Below the pieces are notes generated by a model that ran no database searches, had not been told where the DNA came from, and saw only the letters and a program-made list of their open reading frames with translations. A stretch of DNA of 39,700 nucleotides from positions 1 through 39,700 of the forward strand of contig JBPCNP010000175.1 of NCBI GenBank assembly GCA_051001215.1. The letters are read 5' to 3'. Of this stretch, positions 1 to 8,060 are shown in pieces. A program made the translations under genes and the position numbers. The stretch is from DATAQC01 sp051001215. Its GTDB lineage: Bacteria > Actinomycetota > Acidimicrobiia > Acidimicrobiales > AC-14. Position 1 is the stretch's first letter, and every line of letters starts with the position of its first letter.

Positions 1-60
1 TCCTGCATGCTCGTCGCCAACAGAAACAGCTGATTCCGGTCCCCACCCACATAATGACGT

Positions 61-142
61 GCCATAGACAATTATGCCATATGGCGCGCTCTCATGCACG
101 GATAGGCGCTATTTTGCGACAGCCTGCACGGGCGTTTTATCG
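61..142 (+). promoter_or_regulatory. AT-rich upstream region of the 47-aa gene
   Basis: This stretch is much richer in A and T than the rest of the window. It holds a perfect 10-bp palindrome, GCCATATGGC (76-85), and GCCATA occurs twice, at 61-66 and 76-81. A weak promoter candidate is TTGCGA (114-119) with TTTATC (137-142) after a 17-base spacer. A promoter with an operator is plausible, but no regulator is identified. Confidence 0.3.
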
Positions 143-199
143 TCGGTCCCACGGGTAGACGGATGAGACCACCGAACGTTCACGACTGGAGGAGCACAC

Positions 200-343
200 A
201 TGAGCGAGACCCCCGATCCCGAGACCCCCGACAAGGGCACCAGCTACACCGCCGAGCGGATTCGCAAGTCGGCCGACGCTGACCCCCAGCCCAAGGTCGA
301 CGACGGCATCTTGTCGCCCTACCGGGACGAGATCGCCGACTAG
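200..343 (+). CDS. 47-aa acidic hypothetical protein
   Basis: A small reading frame preceded by a strong ribosome binding site, GGAGGAG (188-194), five bases before the ATG. The product begins MSETPDPETPDKGTSYTAER and ends SPYRDEIAD. It is rich in Asp, Glu, Pro and Lys, has no membrane segment or Cys, and looks largely disordered. I recognise no family. The good ribosome site, a separate AT-rich upstream region and a hairpin just after the stop make it a self-contained gene rather than chance. The downstream epimerase appears to have its own promoter. Confidence 0.6.
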   Translation: MSETPDPETPDKGTSYTAERIRKSADADPQPKVDDGILSPYRDEIAD

Positions 344-350
344 CCACGTG

Positions 351-377
351 CCCCGAGGGTCGGGCCGACCCTCGGGG
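351..377 (+). terminator. GC hairpin after the 47-aa gene
   Basis: CCCCGAGGGTCGG (351-363) and CCGACCCTCGGGG (365-377) are perfect 13-base inverted repeats one base apart, so they would fold into a long stem with a tiny loop. No T-tract follows, as is common for actinobacterial terminators. It begins 7 bases after the stop codon and ends before the epimerase promoter. Confidence 0.6.
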
Positions 378-389
378 CCGCATCCCGCA

Positions 390-395
390 TAGCCT
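390..395 (+). promoter_or_regulatory. -10 box for a leaderless galM transcript
   Basis: TAGCCT ends five bases before the GTG at 401. This matches the TANNNT rule for actinobacterial -10 boxes. At this distance transcription would begin at or next to the start codon. Confidence 0.4.
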
Positions 396-400
396 GTGCT

Positions 401-1336
401 GTGCCCGAAAGTCGCCACGTCGAGTACCCGACCGGGCACCAGTACGACCTTGGTCACGGTCAGCACCGAGCCACCGTGGTGGAGGTGGGCGGGGCTCTGC
501 GTTCCTATGCTGTTGACGGCCTCGACGTGGTCGACGGCTACGGCCCCGACGAGCGCTGCGCGGCAGGCCGTGGCCAGCCACTCATCCCCTGGCCCAACCG
601 GATCGCCGACGGCCGCTACCGGTTCGACGGCACCGACAACCAGCTGTCGCTCACCGAGCCCAAGCAGGCCAACGCCATCCACGGGTTGGTGCGCTGGGCG
701 AACTGGACGCCCGTCGAGCAGGCCGACGACCGGGTCGTCATGGCTCTCCTCCTTCACCCCCAGCCCGGCTACCCCTTCCTCCTCGACCTCCGGCTGGCTT
801 ACTCCCTCACCGACGACGGGCTCACCGTGGGCATCGAGGCCACCAACGTGGGGACGGCGCCGCTGCCCTTCGGGGCGGGGGCCCACCCATACCTCACGCT
901 GGGCACCGGTGTCATCGACCCGCTCGTCCTGCGGGCTCCCGGGTCCATCTGGATCCGCTCCGACGACCGCCAGATCCCCATCGGCACCGAGGCAGTCGAC
1001 GACACGCCCTTCGACTTCCGCGCACCCCGACCCATCGGCGCCACCGTGCTCGACACCGGCTACGGGGGCCTCGAGCGCGACGGCGGGGGGCGGGCCCGGG
1101 TGGAGCTGGCGACCGCCGACGGCTCGCGTTCGGTGACGCTGTGGATGGGCCGTGCCTTCGCCTGGCTGATGCTGTTCACCGGTGACACTCTCGGCGCCGA
1201 CAAGCGCCGTGCCGGTCTGGCCGTCGAGCCCATGACCTGTCCCCCCAACGCCTTCCAGACGGGCGAAGGCCTCCTCGTCCTGGAACCGGGCCAGACCTTC
1301 TCGGAGGCCTGGGGGATCACACCGGGGCCGGCGTAG
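401..1336 (+). CDS. galM: Aldose 1-epimerase family protein
   Basis: A 311-aa galactose mutarotase-like protein that should interconvert alpha and beta anomers of an aldose in the cytoplasm. The family's catalytic positions are visible: His94 in AIHGLVRW, His162 in AGAHPYL, and the general base Glu276 in AVEPMTCPPNAF. The NRIADGRYRFDG segment near residue 66 is also typical. Length fits the family. The GTG start is supported by the TAGCCT box just upstream. The SGNH hydrolase gene starts 11 bases after the stop, so the two are probably co-transcribed. The sugar substrate cannot be read from the sequence, and no other Leloir-pathway genes are nearby. Confidence 0.85.
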   Translation: MPESRHVEYPTGHQYDLGHGQHRATVVEVGGALRSYAVDGLDVVDGYGPDERCAAGRGQPLIPWPNRIADGRYRFDGTDNQLSLTEPKQANAIHGLVRWANWTPVEQADDRVVMALLLHPQPGYPFLLDLRLAYSLTDDGLTVGIEATNVGTAPLPFGAGAHPYLTLGTGVIDPLVLRAPGSIWIRSDDRQIPIGTEAVDDTPFDFRAPRPIGATVLDTGYGGLERDGGGRARVELATADGSRSVTLWMGRAFAWLMLFTGDTLGADKRRAGLAVEPMTCPPNAFQTGEGLLVLEPGQTFSEAWGITPGPA

Positions 1337-1347
1337 CGCGCCGAGCC

Positions 1348-2046
1348 GTGTCCACAGGCGCCTTCGGGTGGGCCCGTTCGTCGGCGAGCAGGGTCGTGAG
1401 GGTCTTGCTGCCCGGCGTACGCCAGGTACACGCTCAGGTCGCGGTGTTCGCCCGGGCCTGGGACGAGGCCAACGACACCGACCTCCGCGGCACCGGGCCG
1501 CTGTGGGTCGTCCTCGGCGACTCCACGGCCCAGGGCATCGGAGCGCCCGCCTATGACCAGGGCTACGTGGGCCAGCTGCGCACCGCGCTCGACGAGCACT
1601 CGTCCACGCCGTGGCGGGTGCTCAACCTGTCCCGGTCGGGGGCCAGGGCTGGCGACGTCGTCGCCACCCAGCTCCCCCGGCTCGACGCACTGGCCACGCC
1701 GCCCCAACTGGTCACGTGTGCCGTGGGCGCCAACGACATGTTCCGCACGCCCCTCCCCGACCTGTCGGCGACGCTTCGAGAGATCATTTGCCGCCTCCCC
1801 GACGGTGCGCTGATCGCCACCCTCCCCCAGGGCCTACGCGCCAACCGGGCTGTCGTGGCCAACGACGTCATCCGCGCCGAGGCACCCGCCGCCGGCCTGA
1901 TCGTGGCCGACGTGTGGGCCCATACCGCTCCCCCCTGGCACGGCAAGCTCGGGGCCGACGGGTTTCATCCCGGCATCATCGGCTACGCCGACTGGGCCCG
2001 GGCCTTCGCCGAGTCGCTCCCCGACCACCCGGTGCCGCCCACCTGA
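1348..2046 (+). CDS. SGNH/GDSL-family hydrolase
   Basis: A 232-aa esterase-like protein with all SGNH blocks: block I GDST with nucleophile Ser59, block II with the Gly of SRSGARAGD (near residue 98), block III GAND with Asn129, and block V DGFHP with Asp204 and His207. The family hydrolyses ester bonds in lipids, acylated sugars or cell-wall glycans. There is no clear signal peptide or membrane segment, so it is probably cytoplasmic. It follows galM by 11 bases and uses a GTG start without a clear ribosome site, consistent with a two-gene unit. The substrate is unknown. Confidence 0.85.
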   Translation: MSTGAFGWARSSASRVVRVLLPGVRQVHAQVAVFARAWDEANDTDLRGTGPLWVVLGDSTAQGIGAPAYDQGYVGQLRTALDEHSSTPWRVLNLSRSGARAGDVVATQLPRLDALATPPQLVTCAVGANDMFRTPLPDLSATLREIICRLPDGALIATLPQGLRANRAVVANDVIRAEAPAAGLIVADVWAHTAPPWHGKLGADGFHPGIIGYADWARAFAESLPDHPVPPT

Positions 2047-2104
2047 GGGGCCCTCTGCCCGTCGGTGGGATCCGCGGTACAGGCGAGAACGACGACACGA
2101 CGGC

Positions 2105-3066
2105 CAGCGGCACGATCCTGGTCCCCGCGCTGGTCACCAAGGCGCTGATCGACAGCCTCACCGGCACCCACCCGAGCTTCGCCCACCTGGCGGTGTTGGT
2201 GGCCGGGGGCCTGGCCGCTCACTGGTTGCCGGACTGATCGGCGTGGGCGAGTCCTATCTGCGGGCGGTGGTCAGTCAGGGCATCATGTCCGACTTTCGCA
2301 CGCTGCTCTTCGACCGCCTGCTCGGCCAAATCGGTCGGGTTCTTCACGGACCGCCGAACTGGCGACGTCTCGTCCCGGGTCACCAACGACGTGTCTGGCA
2401 TCGAAGACGTCGTTGGCGAGACGGTCTTCGCCTGGCCGAGAGCGCCATCGTCGGCGTCTCCACCCTGGTGTTCATGGCAGTGCTCGACTGGCGGCTCACG
2501 GCCTTCGTGGTCGTCGTGCTCCCCATCTTCCTGTTACCGGCGCGGCGGGTGGGCACTCGCATCTTCCGCGCCCGCAAGGCCATCCAGGAGAAGCTGGCGG
2601 AGATCGGGGTCCACACCCAGGAGGTTCTCGGCATCTCCGGGCTTCTCCTCGTCAAGGCGTTCGGCACCCGCGCCCGGGAGCGCCGGCGGCTACGGGCCCT
2701 GAGCGGGGAGCTCCGGGATCTCGAGATCCGCCAGAACCTGATCGGACGCTGGTTCTCAATGGTCATGGACGTGCTGGCGACCGCCGGGCCCGGGCTGTTC
2801 TGGCTGTTCGGTGGCTACCTGGTGATCCACGGCGGAGCGTCGGTGGGCACGGTCGTGACGTTCGTCGCCGTGCTCACTCCTCGACTGGCCGGCGCTGTCG
2901 CCAACCTCGGGAATCTCCAGGTCAACGTCACCGGTTCCTCGTGGTCGATCGTGGCCGCATCGTGGAGCGCGGTCGTCACAGTGACCTGCTCGCCGCCGAC
3001 GGCCTCTACACGCGGCTGTACGAGCGCCAGTTCGCGGCTGAGGCCGAAACTGTGGCCTCGGGCTGA
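2105..3066 (+). pseudogene. Decayed ABC exporter, nucleotide-binding domain deleted
   Basis: This is the remains of a fused type I ABC exporter read in several frames. Recognisable pieces in order are VPALVTKALIDSLTG (about 2120), GESYLRAVVSQGIMSDFRTL (frame changes near 2235), FFTDRRTGDVSSRVTNDVSG (another change near 2340), and a long intact stretch from AESAIVGVSTLVFMAVLDWR to LGNLQVNVTGS (2440-2940) with transmembrane character. At about 2936-2942 the sequence jumps directly to LVVDRGRIVERGRHSDLL, which in this family follows the H-loop. The Walker A, signature, Walker B and H-loop segments are therefore missing. At least three frameshifts plus this deletion make it non-functional. Confidence 0.85.
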
Positions 3067-3522
3067 GCCGGGCATTGGCGCCGCGGCAACCGCACTCCGG
3101 CTGTCACGATCAGAACCAACCCTCGTAGACGAGCAAGCGAACGATGGGATACGACGGTAACGGCCGAGTTCCTCGGTGTCACACGCCAGGCGCTCCACGA
3201 ACGGGTCAAGCGGGGGACCCTGCATCACCAGGATCCGTTGATCCACCGACCCTCTCGGGGATGCCGTCACCGCTCACTGTCGCCGCTCGGATCTCGGCCC
3301 GCTCGCCAGGGAGCACGTTCAGCTGCAGGGCCGCTACGCCTTCTCCCTGCCGCGAAAGGTCGAACGCGGTGAATTCCGCCCTCTCCCCCGCCCGTCCTGA
3401 GCCCTGTTGCACTCTTCGCACCGATCATCGCCTCACCCCTGGCGGCCGACCGGCGCACGGCGTCGTGCACGGTGTTGGAGGCGGCGCCACCCGGGGACTG
3501 GATGGTTGGCCCGGTGTCGCTG
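3067..3522 (+). other. Degenerate intergenic region with HTH and possible transposase fragments
   Basis: No intact gene is seen here. At 3157-3222 one frame reads VTAEFLGVTRQALHERVKRG, which looks like a helix-turn-helix. At about 3275-3400 another frame reads REHVQLQGRYAFSLPRKVER followed by GEFRPL and a stop, resembling the extreme C-terminus of Tn3-family transposases. Neither piece has a proper start or enough length to be active. Together with the adjacent broken ABC gene this marks about 1.4 kb of decayed DNA. Confidence 0.4.
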
Positions 3523-4449
3523 TCAGTGCCCGGCGATGGCGCTCAGCGGCATTCGGGGCCCGTATCGGGGAGGACGCGGCGCACCCATTGAGATGAGGCG
3601 GATGACGCGGCCCCGGTGGCCCCGGTAGGGCTCGAGCAGGTCGAGCATGCGAGCGTCGTCGGCCCGCGCCTCGCCGGCCAGGGCCCAGGCCACCTGGTCT
3701 GGCAGGTGGAAGTCGCCCACGCTGACGGCGTCGGCGTCACCCAGGGCGACGAGGCCCACTTCGGCCGCGGTCCAGGCACCCACCCCGGGCAGGGCGGTGA
3801 GCCGGTCGTAAGCGTCGGCCAGGGTCATCTCCGTGATCTCCTCGAGGCGGCGGGCATACGAGCAGGCCACCCGTATGGTGTCGGCCCGCTTGCGCTCGAC
3901 GCCGGCGCGGTGGAAGACCCACGAGGGCGTGGCTACCCACGCCGCCGGGGCGGGCGGCACCACCAGGCCGACGGGGCCGGGCGCCGGCTCACCCAGCGCC
4001 CGCACCAACCGGGCGTAGGAGCGCCTGGCATCCAGGCCGACCACCTTCTGCTCGAGCACGGTCGGCACCAGGGCCTCGACCACGGCTGCTGATCGGCCGA
4101 TGCGCAAGCCCGGGAACCGGCGATGCAGGGCGCCGACGACCGGGTCGTGAGGCTCGAAGTCGTCGGCCGGGTCGGCCGCTCCCACCAGGGCGGGGAGGGC
4201 GCCCAGAGCCCATTCGGCACCGGGCCCCCACGCCCGGGCGGTGACCGACGCCCCCGTCGACGTGAGCCGGGTCGTGGCCGGCCCGGCCGGTGTCCGGCTG
4301 GCCCTCCAGATGCCGTCGGGGCCCACGAGCACCGACGGATCGGCCTTCCCCCGGCGCAACGGGCCGAGGGTGAGGGCGAGGTCGACAGGGCTCGGGAAGG
4401 TGATCGTGCGGCTCTGTCCGGGCTCGAGCCTGGACGGGACGGAGCCCAC
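3523..4449 (-). CDS. AlkA-like DNA-3-methyladenine glycosylase (HhH-GPD)
   Basis: A 308-aa member of the helix-hairpin-helix-GPD superfamily, expected to excise alkylated bases in base excision repair. The helix-hairpin-helix is LTALPGVGAWTAAEVGL (about 218-234). The catalytic Asp is most likely Asp246 in SVGDFHLP, at the position equivalent to AlkA Asp238. The N-terminal ~90 residues form the extra domain seen in AlkA-like enzymes. The GTG start lies two bases after the stop of the upstream aldehyde dehydrogenase, so the two are probably co-transcribed. No Fe-S cysteine cluster is present, which argues against Nth or MutY. Confidence 0.85.
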   Translation of the reverse strand: MGSVPSRLEPGQSRTITFPSPVDLALTLGPLRRGKADPSVLVGPDGIWRASRTPAGPATTRLTSTGASVTARAWGPGAEWALGALPALVGAADPADDFEPHDPVVGALHRRFPGLRIGRSAAVVEALVPTVLEQKVVGLDARRSYARLVRALGEPAPGPVGLVVPPAPAAWVATPSWVFHRAGVERKRADTIRVACSYARRLEEITEMTLADAYDRLTALPGVGAWTAAEVGLVALGDADAVSVGDFHLPDQVAWALAGEARADDARMLDLLEPYRGHRGRVIRLISMGAPRPPRYGPRMPLSAIAGH

Positions 4450-4451
4450 TG

Positions 4452-5927
4452 CTATCGCTGGAGCGACTTCACCTCGAGGTACTCCTCGAGGCCGTGACGA
4501 CCGAGCTCGCGTCCGATGCCCGACTGCTTGTAACCGCCGAAGGGCGCCACCGGGTTGTAGCCGCCACCACAGACGTCGACCTGGCCGGTTCGCAGGCGGC
4601 GGGCCACCGCCAGGGCCCGATCGCGGTCGGCCGAGAACACCGCTCCGTGCAGGCCGTAGATGGTGCCGTTGGCGATGGCCACCGCGTCATCGTCGTCGTC
4701 GTAGGCCATGACGCACAGTACCGGCCCGAAGATCTCCTCCCGGGCGATGGCCATGTCGGCGGTCACGTCGGCGAACACCGTCGGTCGCACGTAGAACCCG
4801 TGGTCGAGCCCTTCGGGCGGTTCAGGGCCGCCGGTGACCAGCGTGGCCCCCTCGTCGACACCCCGACGGATCCAGTCCTGCAGCCGCTGCTGGTGGGCCT
4901 TGGTCGACACGGGGCCCAGTCGGGCCTCGCCGGCCAGCGGGTCGCCGACGGTGAACTCCTCGGCCACCCCCCGGGCCAGCTCGACGGCCTCGTCGTGGCG
5001 GTGGCGCGGCACCAGCAGGCGGCTCCAGGCGATGCAGGTCTGACCGGAGTTCAGATAGCACTGGCTCACCGTGGCCCGCACGGCCTCGTCGAGGTCGGCG
5101 TCGTCGAGCACCACCGACGGCGACTTGCCGCCGAGCTCGAGGGTCACCCGCTTCAAGGTCGCCGCCGCCAGCTCCGATACCCGCCGGCCCGCCGCCGTGG
5201 AACCGGTGAACGACACCATGTCGACGTCGGGGTGGCCCACCAGGGCCTCCCCCACGACCGGCCCGTACCCGGTGACCAGGTTGAACACACCCGGGGGCAG
5301 CCCAGCCTCGTCGACCAGCTCGGCCAGCACGTAGGCCGACAGGGGCGCCACCTCGGAGGGCTTGGCCACGACGGTGCAGCCCGCGGCCAGTGCAGGGGCC
5401 ACCTTGCAGACCAGCTGGTACAAGGGGTAGTTCCACGGTGTCACCGCAGCGACGACTCCCACCGGCTCGCGCACCACGAGCGACGATGCGCAGGGTTCCT
5501 CGAAGGCGAAGCCGGCCAGGATGTCGACGTAGGACCCGAGAATCGCCGCCGGCAGCGCAGCCTGGATGACCGTGGCCATGGCCAGAGGCGTCCCCACCTC
5601 GCGCGCGATGAGGGTGGCCACCTCGGTGGTGCGGGCCAGCAGGCCGTCGTGAAGGCGTTGGAGGCAGGCGGCTCGCTCGGCGACCGGGGTGGTTGCCCAG
5701 GCGTCGAAGGCGGTGCGGGCGGCGGCCACCGCTCGATCGGCGTCGGCCGGCGTGCCTTCGGGTACCCGGCCCATGATGTGCTCGGTGGCGGCGTCGACCA
5801 CGTCGATCGTGGCCTTCCCCGCCGGGACCACCCACTCGCCACCGATGTAGAACCGGGCGCGATCGTGACCGGCCGTCACGCCGTCAGTGCTTGGAGTGTT
5901 TGGCGGCACAGCGCGATTCTCCCCCAT
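4452..5927 (-). CDS. NAD(P)-dependent aldehyde dehydrogenase
   Basis: A 491-aa aldehyde dehydrogenase superfamily enzyme that should oxidise an aldehyde to the acid with NAD(P). Counting from the chosen start, the oxyanion Asn166 is in TPWNYPL, Lys189 in VVAKPSE binds cofactor, the general base Glu264 is in LELGGKS, and the nucleophile Cys298 is in NSGQTC. The C-terminal FGGYKQSGIGRELG motif is intact. The ATG at 5927 is preferred; a GTG at 5960 in the same frame would add 11 residues that do not look like the family's N-terminus. The glycosylase gene follows immediately. The substrate is not determinable from sequence. Confidence 0.88.
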   Translation of the reverse strand: MGENRAVPPNTPSTDGVTAGHDRARFYIGGEWVVPAGKATIDVVDAATEHIMGRVPEGTPADADRAVAAARTAFDAWATTPVAERAACLQRLHDGLLARTTEVATLIAREVGTPLAMATVIQAALPAAILGSYVDILAGFAFEEPCASSLVVREPVGVVAAVTPWNYPLYQLVCKVAPALAAGCTVVAKPSEVAPLSAYVLAELVDEAGLPPGVFNLVTGYGPVVGEALVGHPDVDMVSFTGSTAAGRRVSELAAATLKRVTLELGGKSPSVVLDDADLDEAVRATVSQCYLNSGQTCIAWSRLLVPRHRHDEAVELARGVAEEFTVGDPLAGEARLGPVSTKAHQQRLQDWIRRGVDEGATLVTGGPEPPEGLDHGFYVRPTVFADVTADMAIAREEIFGPVLCVMAYDDDDDAVAIANGTIYGLHGAVFSADRDRALAVARRLRTGQVDVCGGGYNPVAPFGGYKQSGIGRELGRHGLEEYLEVKSLQR

Positions 5928-5975
5928 GACATCGCGCCCATGTACGCAGGGGAGCGGCACCGACCCCAGATCCGC

Positions 5976-6758
5976 TCAGGCCTGGTGGCGGGGGCAGAAC
6001 CAGGTGGTCCGTCCGCCGACCGTCGCCCGGCGCAGGGGCATCCCGTCCCGGGGACAGGTCCCACCGGGACGACGCTCGACCATCAGCTCGCCGGTGTGCG
6101 AGCCGCCCCTGGCCAACAGGTCGGCCAGGGTCGTGCGGAGGTGGCGGTGCAGGCGGCGGAGCTCGGCGGGCGTGAGCGAGGCTGCGGGCCGGGCGGGATC
6201 GAGGCCGGCCCGCCACAACGCCTCGTCGGCGGCCAGGTTGCCCACTCCGGCCAGGCGGGCCTGGTCCATGAGCCGCGCCTTGAGCGGCGCCCGGCTGCCG
6301 GCAAGCGCACGGCGGAGACCGGCGGCGCCGACGGTGAGGGCGTCAGGGCCGAGCCGTGACTCGTCCGGGTCGAACTCGACACCACCCAGTCGCCTCGAGT
6401 CGCGCATGCGCAGGTCGCCACCGTCGTCGAAGCGCAGGGTGAAGCGGTCCCAGGCGGCGACCTCCCGGTTGCTCGAATAGACGAGATCCTCCACTCCGAC
6501 GCGGCCGTCCACCACCAGGCGCCCGCTCATCCCGAAGCGCAGCCCCACCACTGGTCCCCCGTCGGTGTCGACCAGCAACAGCTTGCCGATACGACGCACA
6601 GCACTGAGGCGCCGGCCCGTCACGGCAGAGACCACCCCGGTCGGGGTCAGTCCCCGCTTGAGGTACCAGGCGTCGGGCGCCACGACCTCGCTCACCCGCC
6701 TCCCCACCACCGCCTCGGCCAGCCGTCGGTACGCCTCCACCTCTGCCAACTCCGGCAC
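5976..6758 (-). CDS. Fpg/Nei-family DNA glycosylase
   Basis: A 260-aa bifunctional base-excision glycosylase and AP lyase for oxidised bases. The GTG at 6758 is fixed by catalysis: after Met removal the chain begins PELAEVEAYRR, with the catalytic N-terminal Pro and adjacent Glu. The conserved Lys lies in RRIGKLLLVD, and the H2TH part contains AGVGNLAADEALWRAG. The C-terminal zinc finger is unusual: its spacing is canonical, but two of the four cysteines are replaced, giving C-x2-D-x16-C-x2-H. A TAGGGT box seven bases upstream supports a leaderless transcript. It is divergent from the F420-type gene. Fpg and Nei specificities cannot be separated with confidence. Confidence 0.88.
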   Translation of the reverse strand: MPELAEVEAYRRLAEAVVGRRVSEVVAPDAWYLKRGLTPTGVVSAVTGRRLSAVRRIGKLLLVDTDGGPVVGLRFGMSGRLVVDGRVGVEDLVYSSNREVAAWDRFTLRFDDGGDLRMRDSRRLGGVEFDPDESRLGPDALTVGAAGLRRALAGSRAPLKARLMDQARLAGVGNLAADEALWRAGLDPARPAASLTPAELRRLHRHLRTTLADLLARGGSHTGELMVERRPGGTCPRDGMPLRRATVGGRTTWFCPRHQA

Positions 6759-6765
6759 CCCGCCG

Positions 6766-6771
6766 ACCCTA
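6766..6771 (-). promoter_or_regulatory. -10 box of the Fpg/Nei gene
   Basis: TAGGGT on the minus strand, seven bases before the GTG at 6758, in the 117-bp divergent region shared with the F420-type gene. Confidence 0.4.
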
Positions 6772-6863
6772 TCCCCACCCCACCACCGTTCCGGGGCGCG
6801 AAACGCGCTATTGGGCGGCGCGATTCGCTCACGGAAACGGAGAGGAAGGGGACCGGGGGCGCT

Positions 6864-6869
6864 TAGCAT
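6864..6869 (+). promoter_or_regulatory. -10 box of the F420-type gene
   Basis: TAGCAT ends six bases before the ATG at 6876, consistent with a leaderless transcript. It pairs back-to-back with the Fpg/Nei promoter about 90 bp away. Confidence 0.4.
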
Positions 6870-6875
6870 GGGTGG

Positions 6876-8057
6876 ATGTCCCGGGAGGTCCTGCAATGGG
6901 CCCACCTCTATTCGGAGGTCGTCACGTCAGGCCTGTGCACCGGGTGTGCCGGCTGCGTGGTGGCCTGCCCGCACGACGTGCTCGGCTACGACGACGGCGA
7001 AGGCGTGTACAAGCCCTTTCACCTCGAGGAGGAGGCCGGGCCCGGCAATTGCGGCCACGGTGAGCGCGGTTGCACCTCGTGCACCCGGGCCTGCCCCCGC
7101 TTCCGCTCCTGGGAGTCCGACATCGACACCCACCTGTTCGGCCGGAACCGCCGCACCGACGAGGTCGACGGGATGTCCAAGGACATCATCCTGGCCAGGG
7201 CCGCCGATCCCGACATTCTCGACAAGGGTCAGGACGGGGGCCTGGTCTCGGCCATCTTGCTGTGGGCCCTCGACCACGGCTACATCGACGCCGCACTGGT
7301 GTCCTACCTCGAGGGAGACGGGACGAGTTGGAAGGCCGTCCCCGGCGTGGCCCGCACCCGAGCAGAGGTTCTGGCTGCGGCCGGGAGTCGCTACACCTAC
7401 TCGGCCAACACCATGGCCTATGCCGAGGCCGTCGCCGGCGGTTCGGAGAAGCTGGCTCTGGTGGGTATGAGCTGCCAGTCGTCGGTGCCGCCGGTGATGA
7501 CGGTGCGCAAGGCGGGCAAGCCGGCCCGGCGCTTCGCCCTCAACATCGGCCTGCTGTGCTCCAAGACCTTCGACGACGCCATCTTCGAGGAGCTGTTCGA
7601 GGCCAAGTACGGCCTGCGCCGCCAGGACATGGTGAAGATGAACATCAAGGGCAAGTTCCAGATCTGGATGCGCGACGGAGCGTTCCACGAGATCCCTCTC
7701 AAGGAGTGTCACGCCTGGACCCGCGAGGGCTGCAAGCAGTGCCCGGACTTCTCGGCCGAGCACGCCGACATCTCCACGGGGGGGATCGGGGCCTTCGGCG
7801 ACTGGACGCTCACCATCATCCGCACCGATCTGGGCCGCGAGATCATGGTCAAGATGCTGCAGGACGGCACCATCGAGGGTCGTCCCGGTGACGACGACCC
7901 CGGCGCCATCGCCTTGCTGCGCAAGCTGTCCACCAACCAGCGCAAGCGCTGGCCGCAGACCGCAGTGCCGGGACCGCAGCTGATCCCCCCACCCGAGCCC
8001 AAGGCGCCGGCGGCCCAGGCCCCCAAGCCCCCCGAGCCCGAGCCCGCCCCGGCCTGA
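6876..8057 (+). CDS. FrhB-like coenzyme F420 / iron-sulfur oxidoreductase
   Basis: A 393-aa protein of the coenzyme F420 hydrogenase/dehydrogenase beta-subunit family, which passes electrons between F420 (through FAD) and Fe-S clusters. The N-terminus has two clusters of cysteines: Cys21, 24, 27, 31 (CTGCAGCVVACP) and Cys59, 66, 69, 73. The FrhB-type N and C domains follow, including KGQDGGLVSAILLWAL near residue 116 and CKQCPDFSAEHADISTGG. The last ~35 residues are a Pro/Ala/Glu-rich tail. No hydrogenase or dehydrogenase partner gene is nearby, so it may act alone between F420 and ferredoxin (inference). It converges on the UdgB gene with three bases between stops. Confidence 0.82.
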   Translation: MSREVLQWAHLYSEVVTSGLCTGCAGCVVACPHDVLGYDDGEGVYKPFHLEEEAGPGNCGHGERGCTSCTRACPRFRSWESDIDTHLFGRNRRTDEVDGMSKDIILARAADPDILDKGQDGGLVSAILLWALDHGYIDAALVSYLEGDGTSWKAVPGVARTRAEVLAAAGSRYTYSANTMAYAEAVAGGSEKLALVGMSCQSSVPPVMTVRKAGKPARRFALNIGLLCSKTFDDAIFEELFEAKYGLRRQDMVKMNIKGKFQIWMRDGAFHEIPLKECHAWTREGCKQCPDFSAEHADISTGGIGAFGDWTLTIIRTDLGREIMVKMLQDGTIEGRPGDDDPGAIALLRKLSTNQRKRWPQTAVPGPQLIPPPEPKAPAAQAPKPPEPEPAPA

Positions 8058-8060
8058 CGG

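Noticed and set aside
5928..5960. Upstream GTG start for the aldehyde dehydrogenase
   Set aside because: The additional 11 residues are not family-like and there is no clear ribosome site; ATG 5927 is preferred.
4494..6359. 621-aa open frame on the plus strand
   Set aside because: It lies antisense to the aldehyde dehydrogenase and Fpg/Nei genes, is His/Gly/Arg-rich and matches nothing; it is a high-GC shadow.
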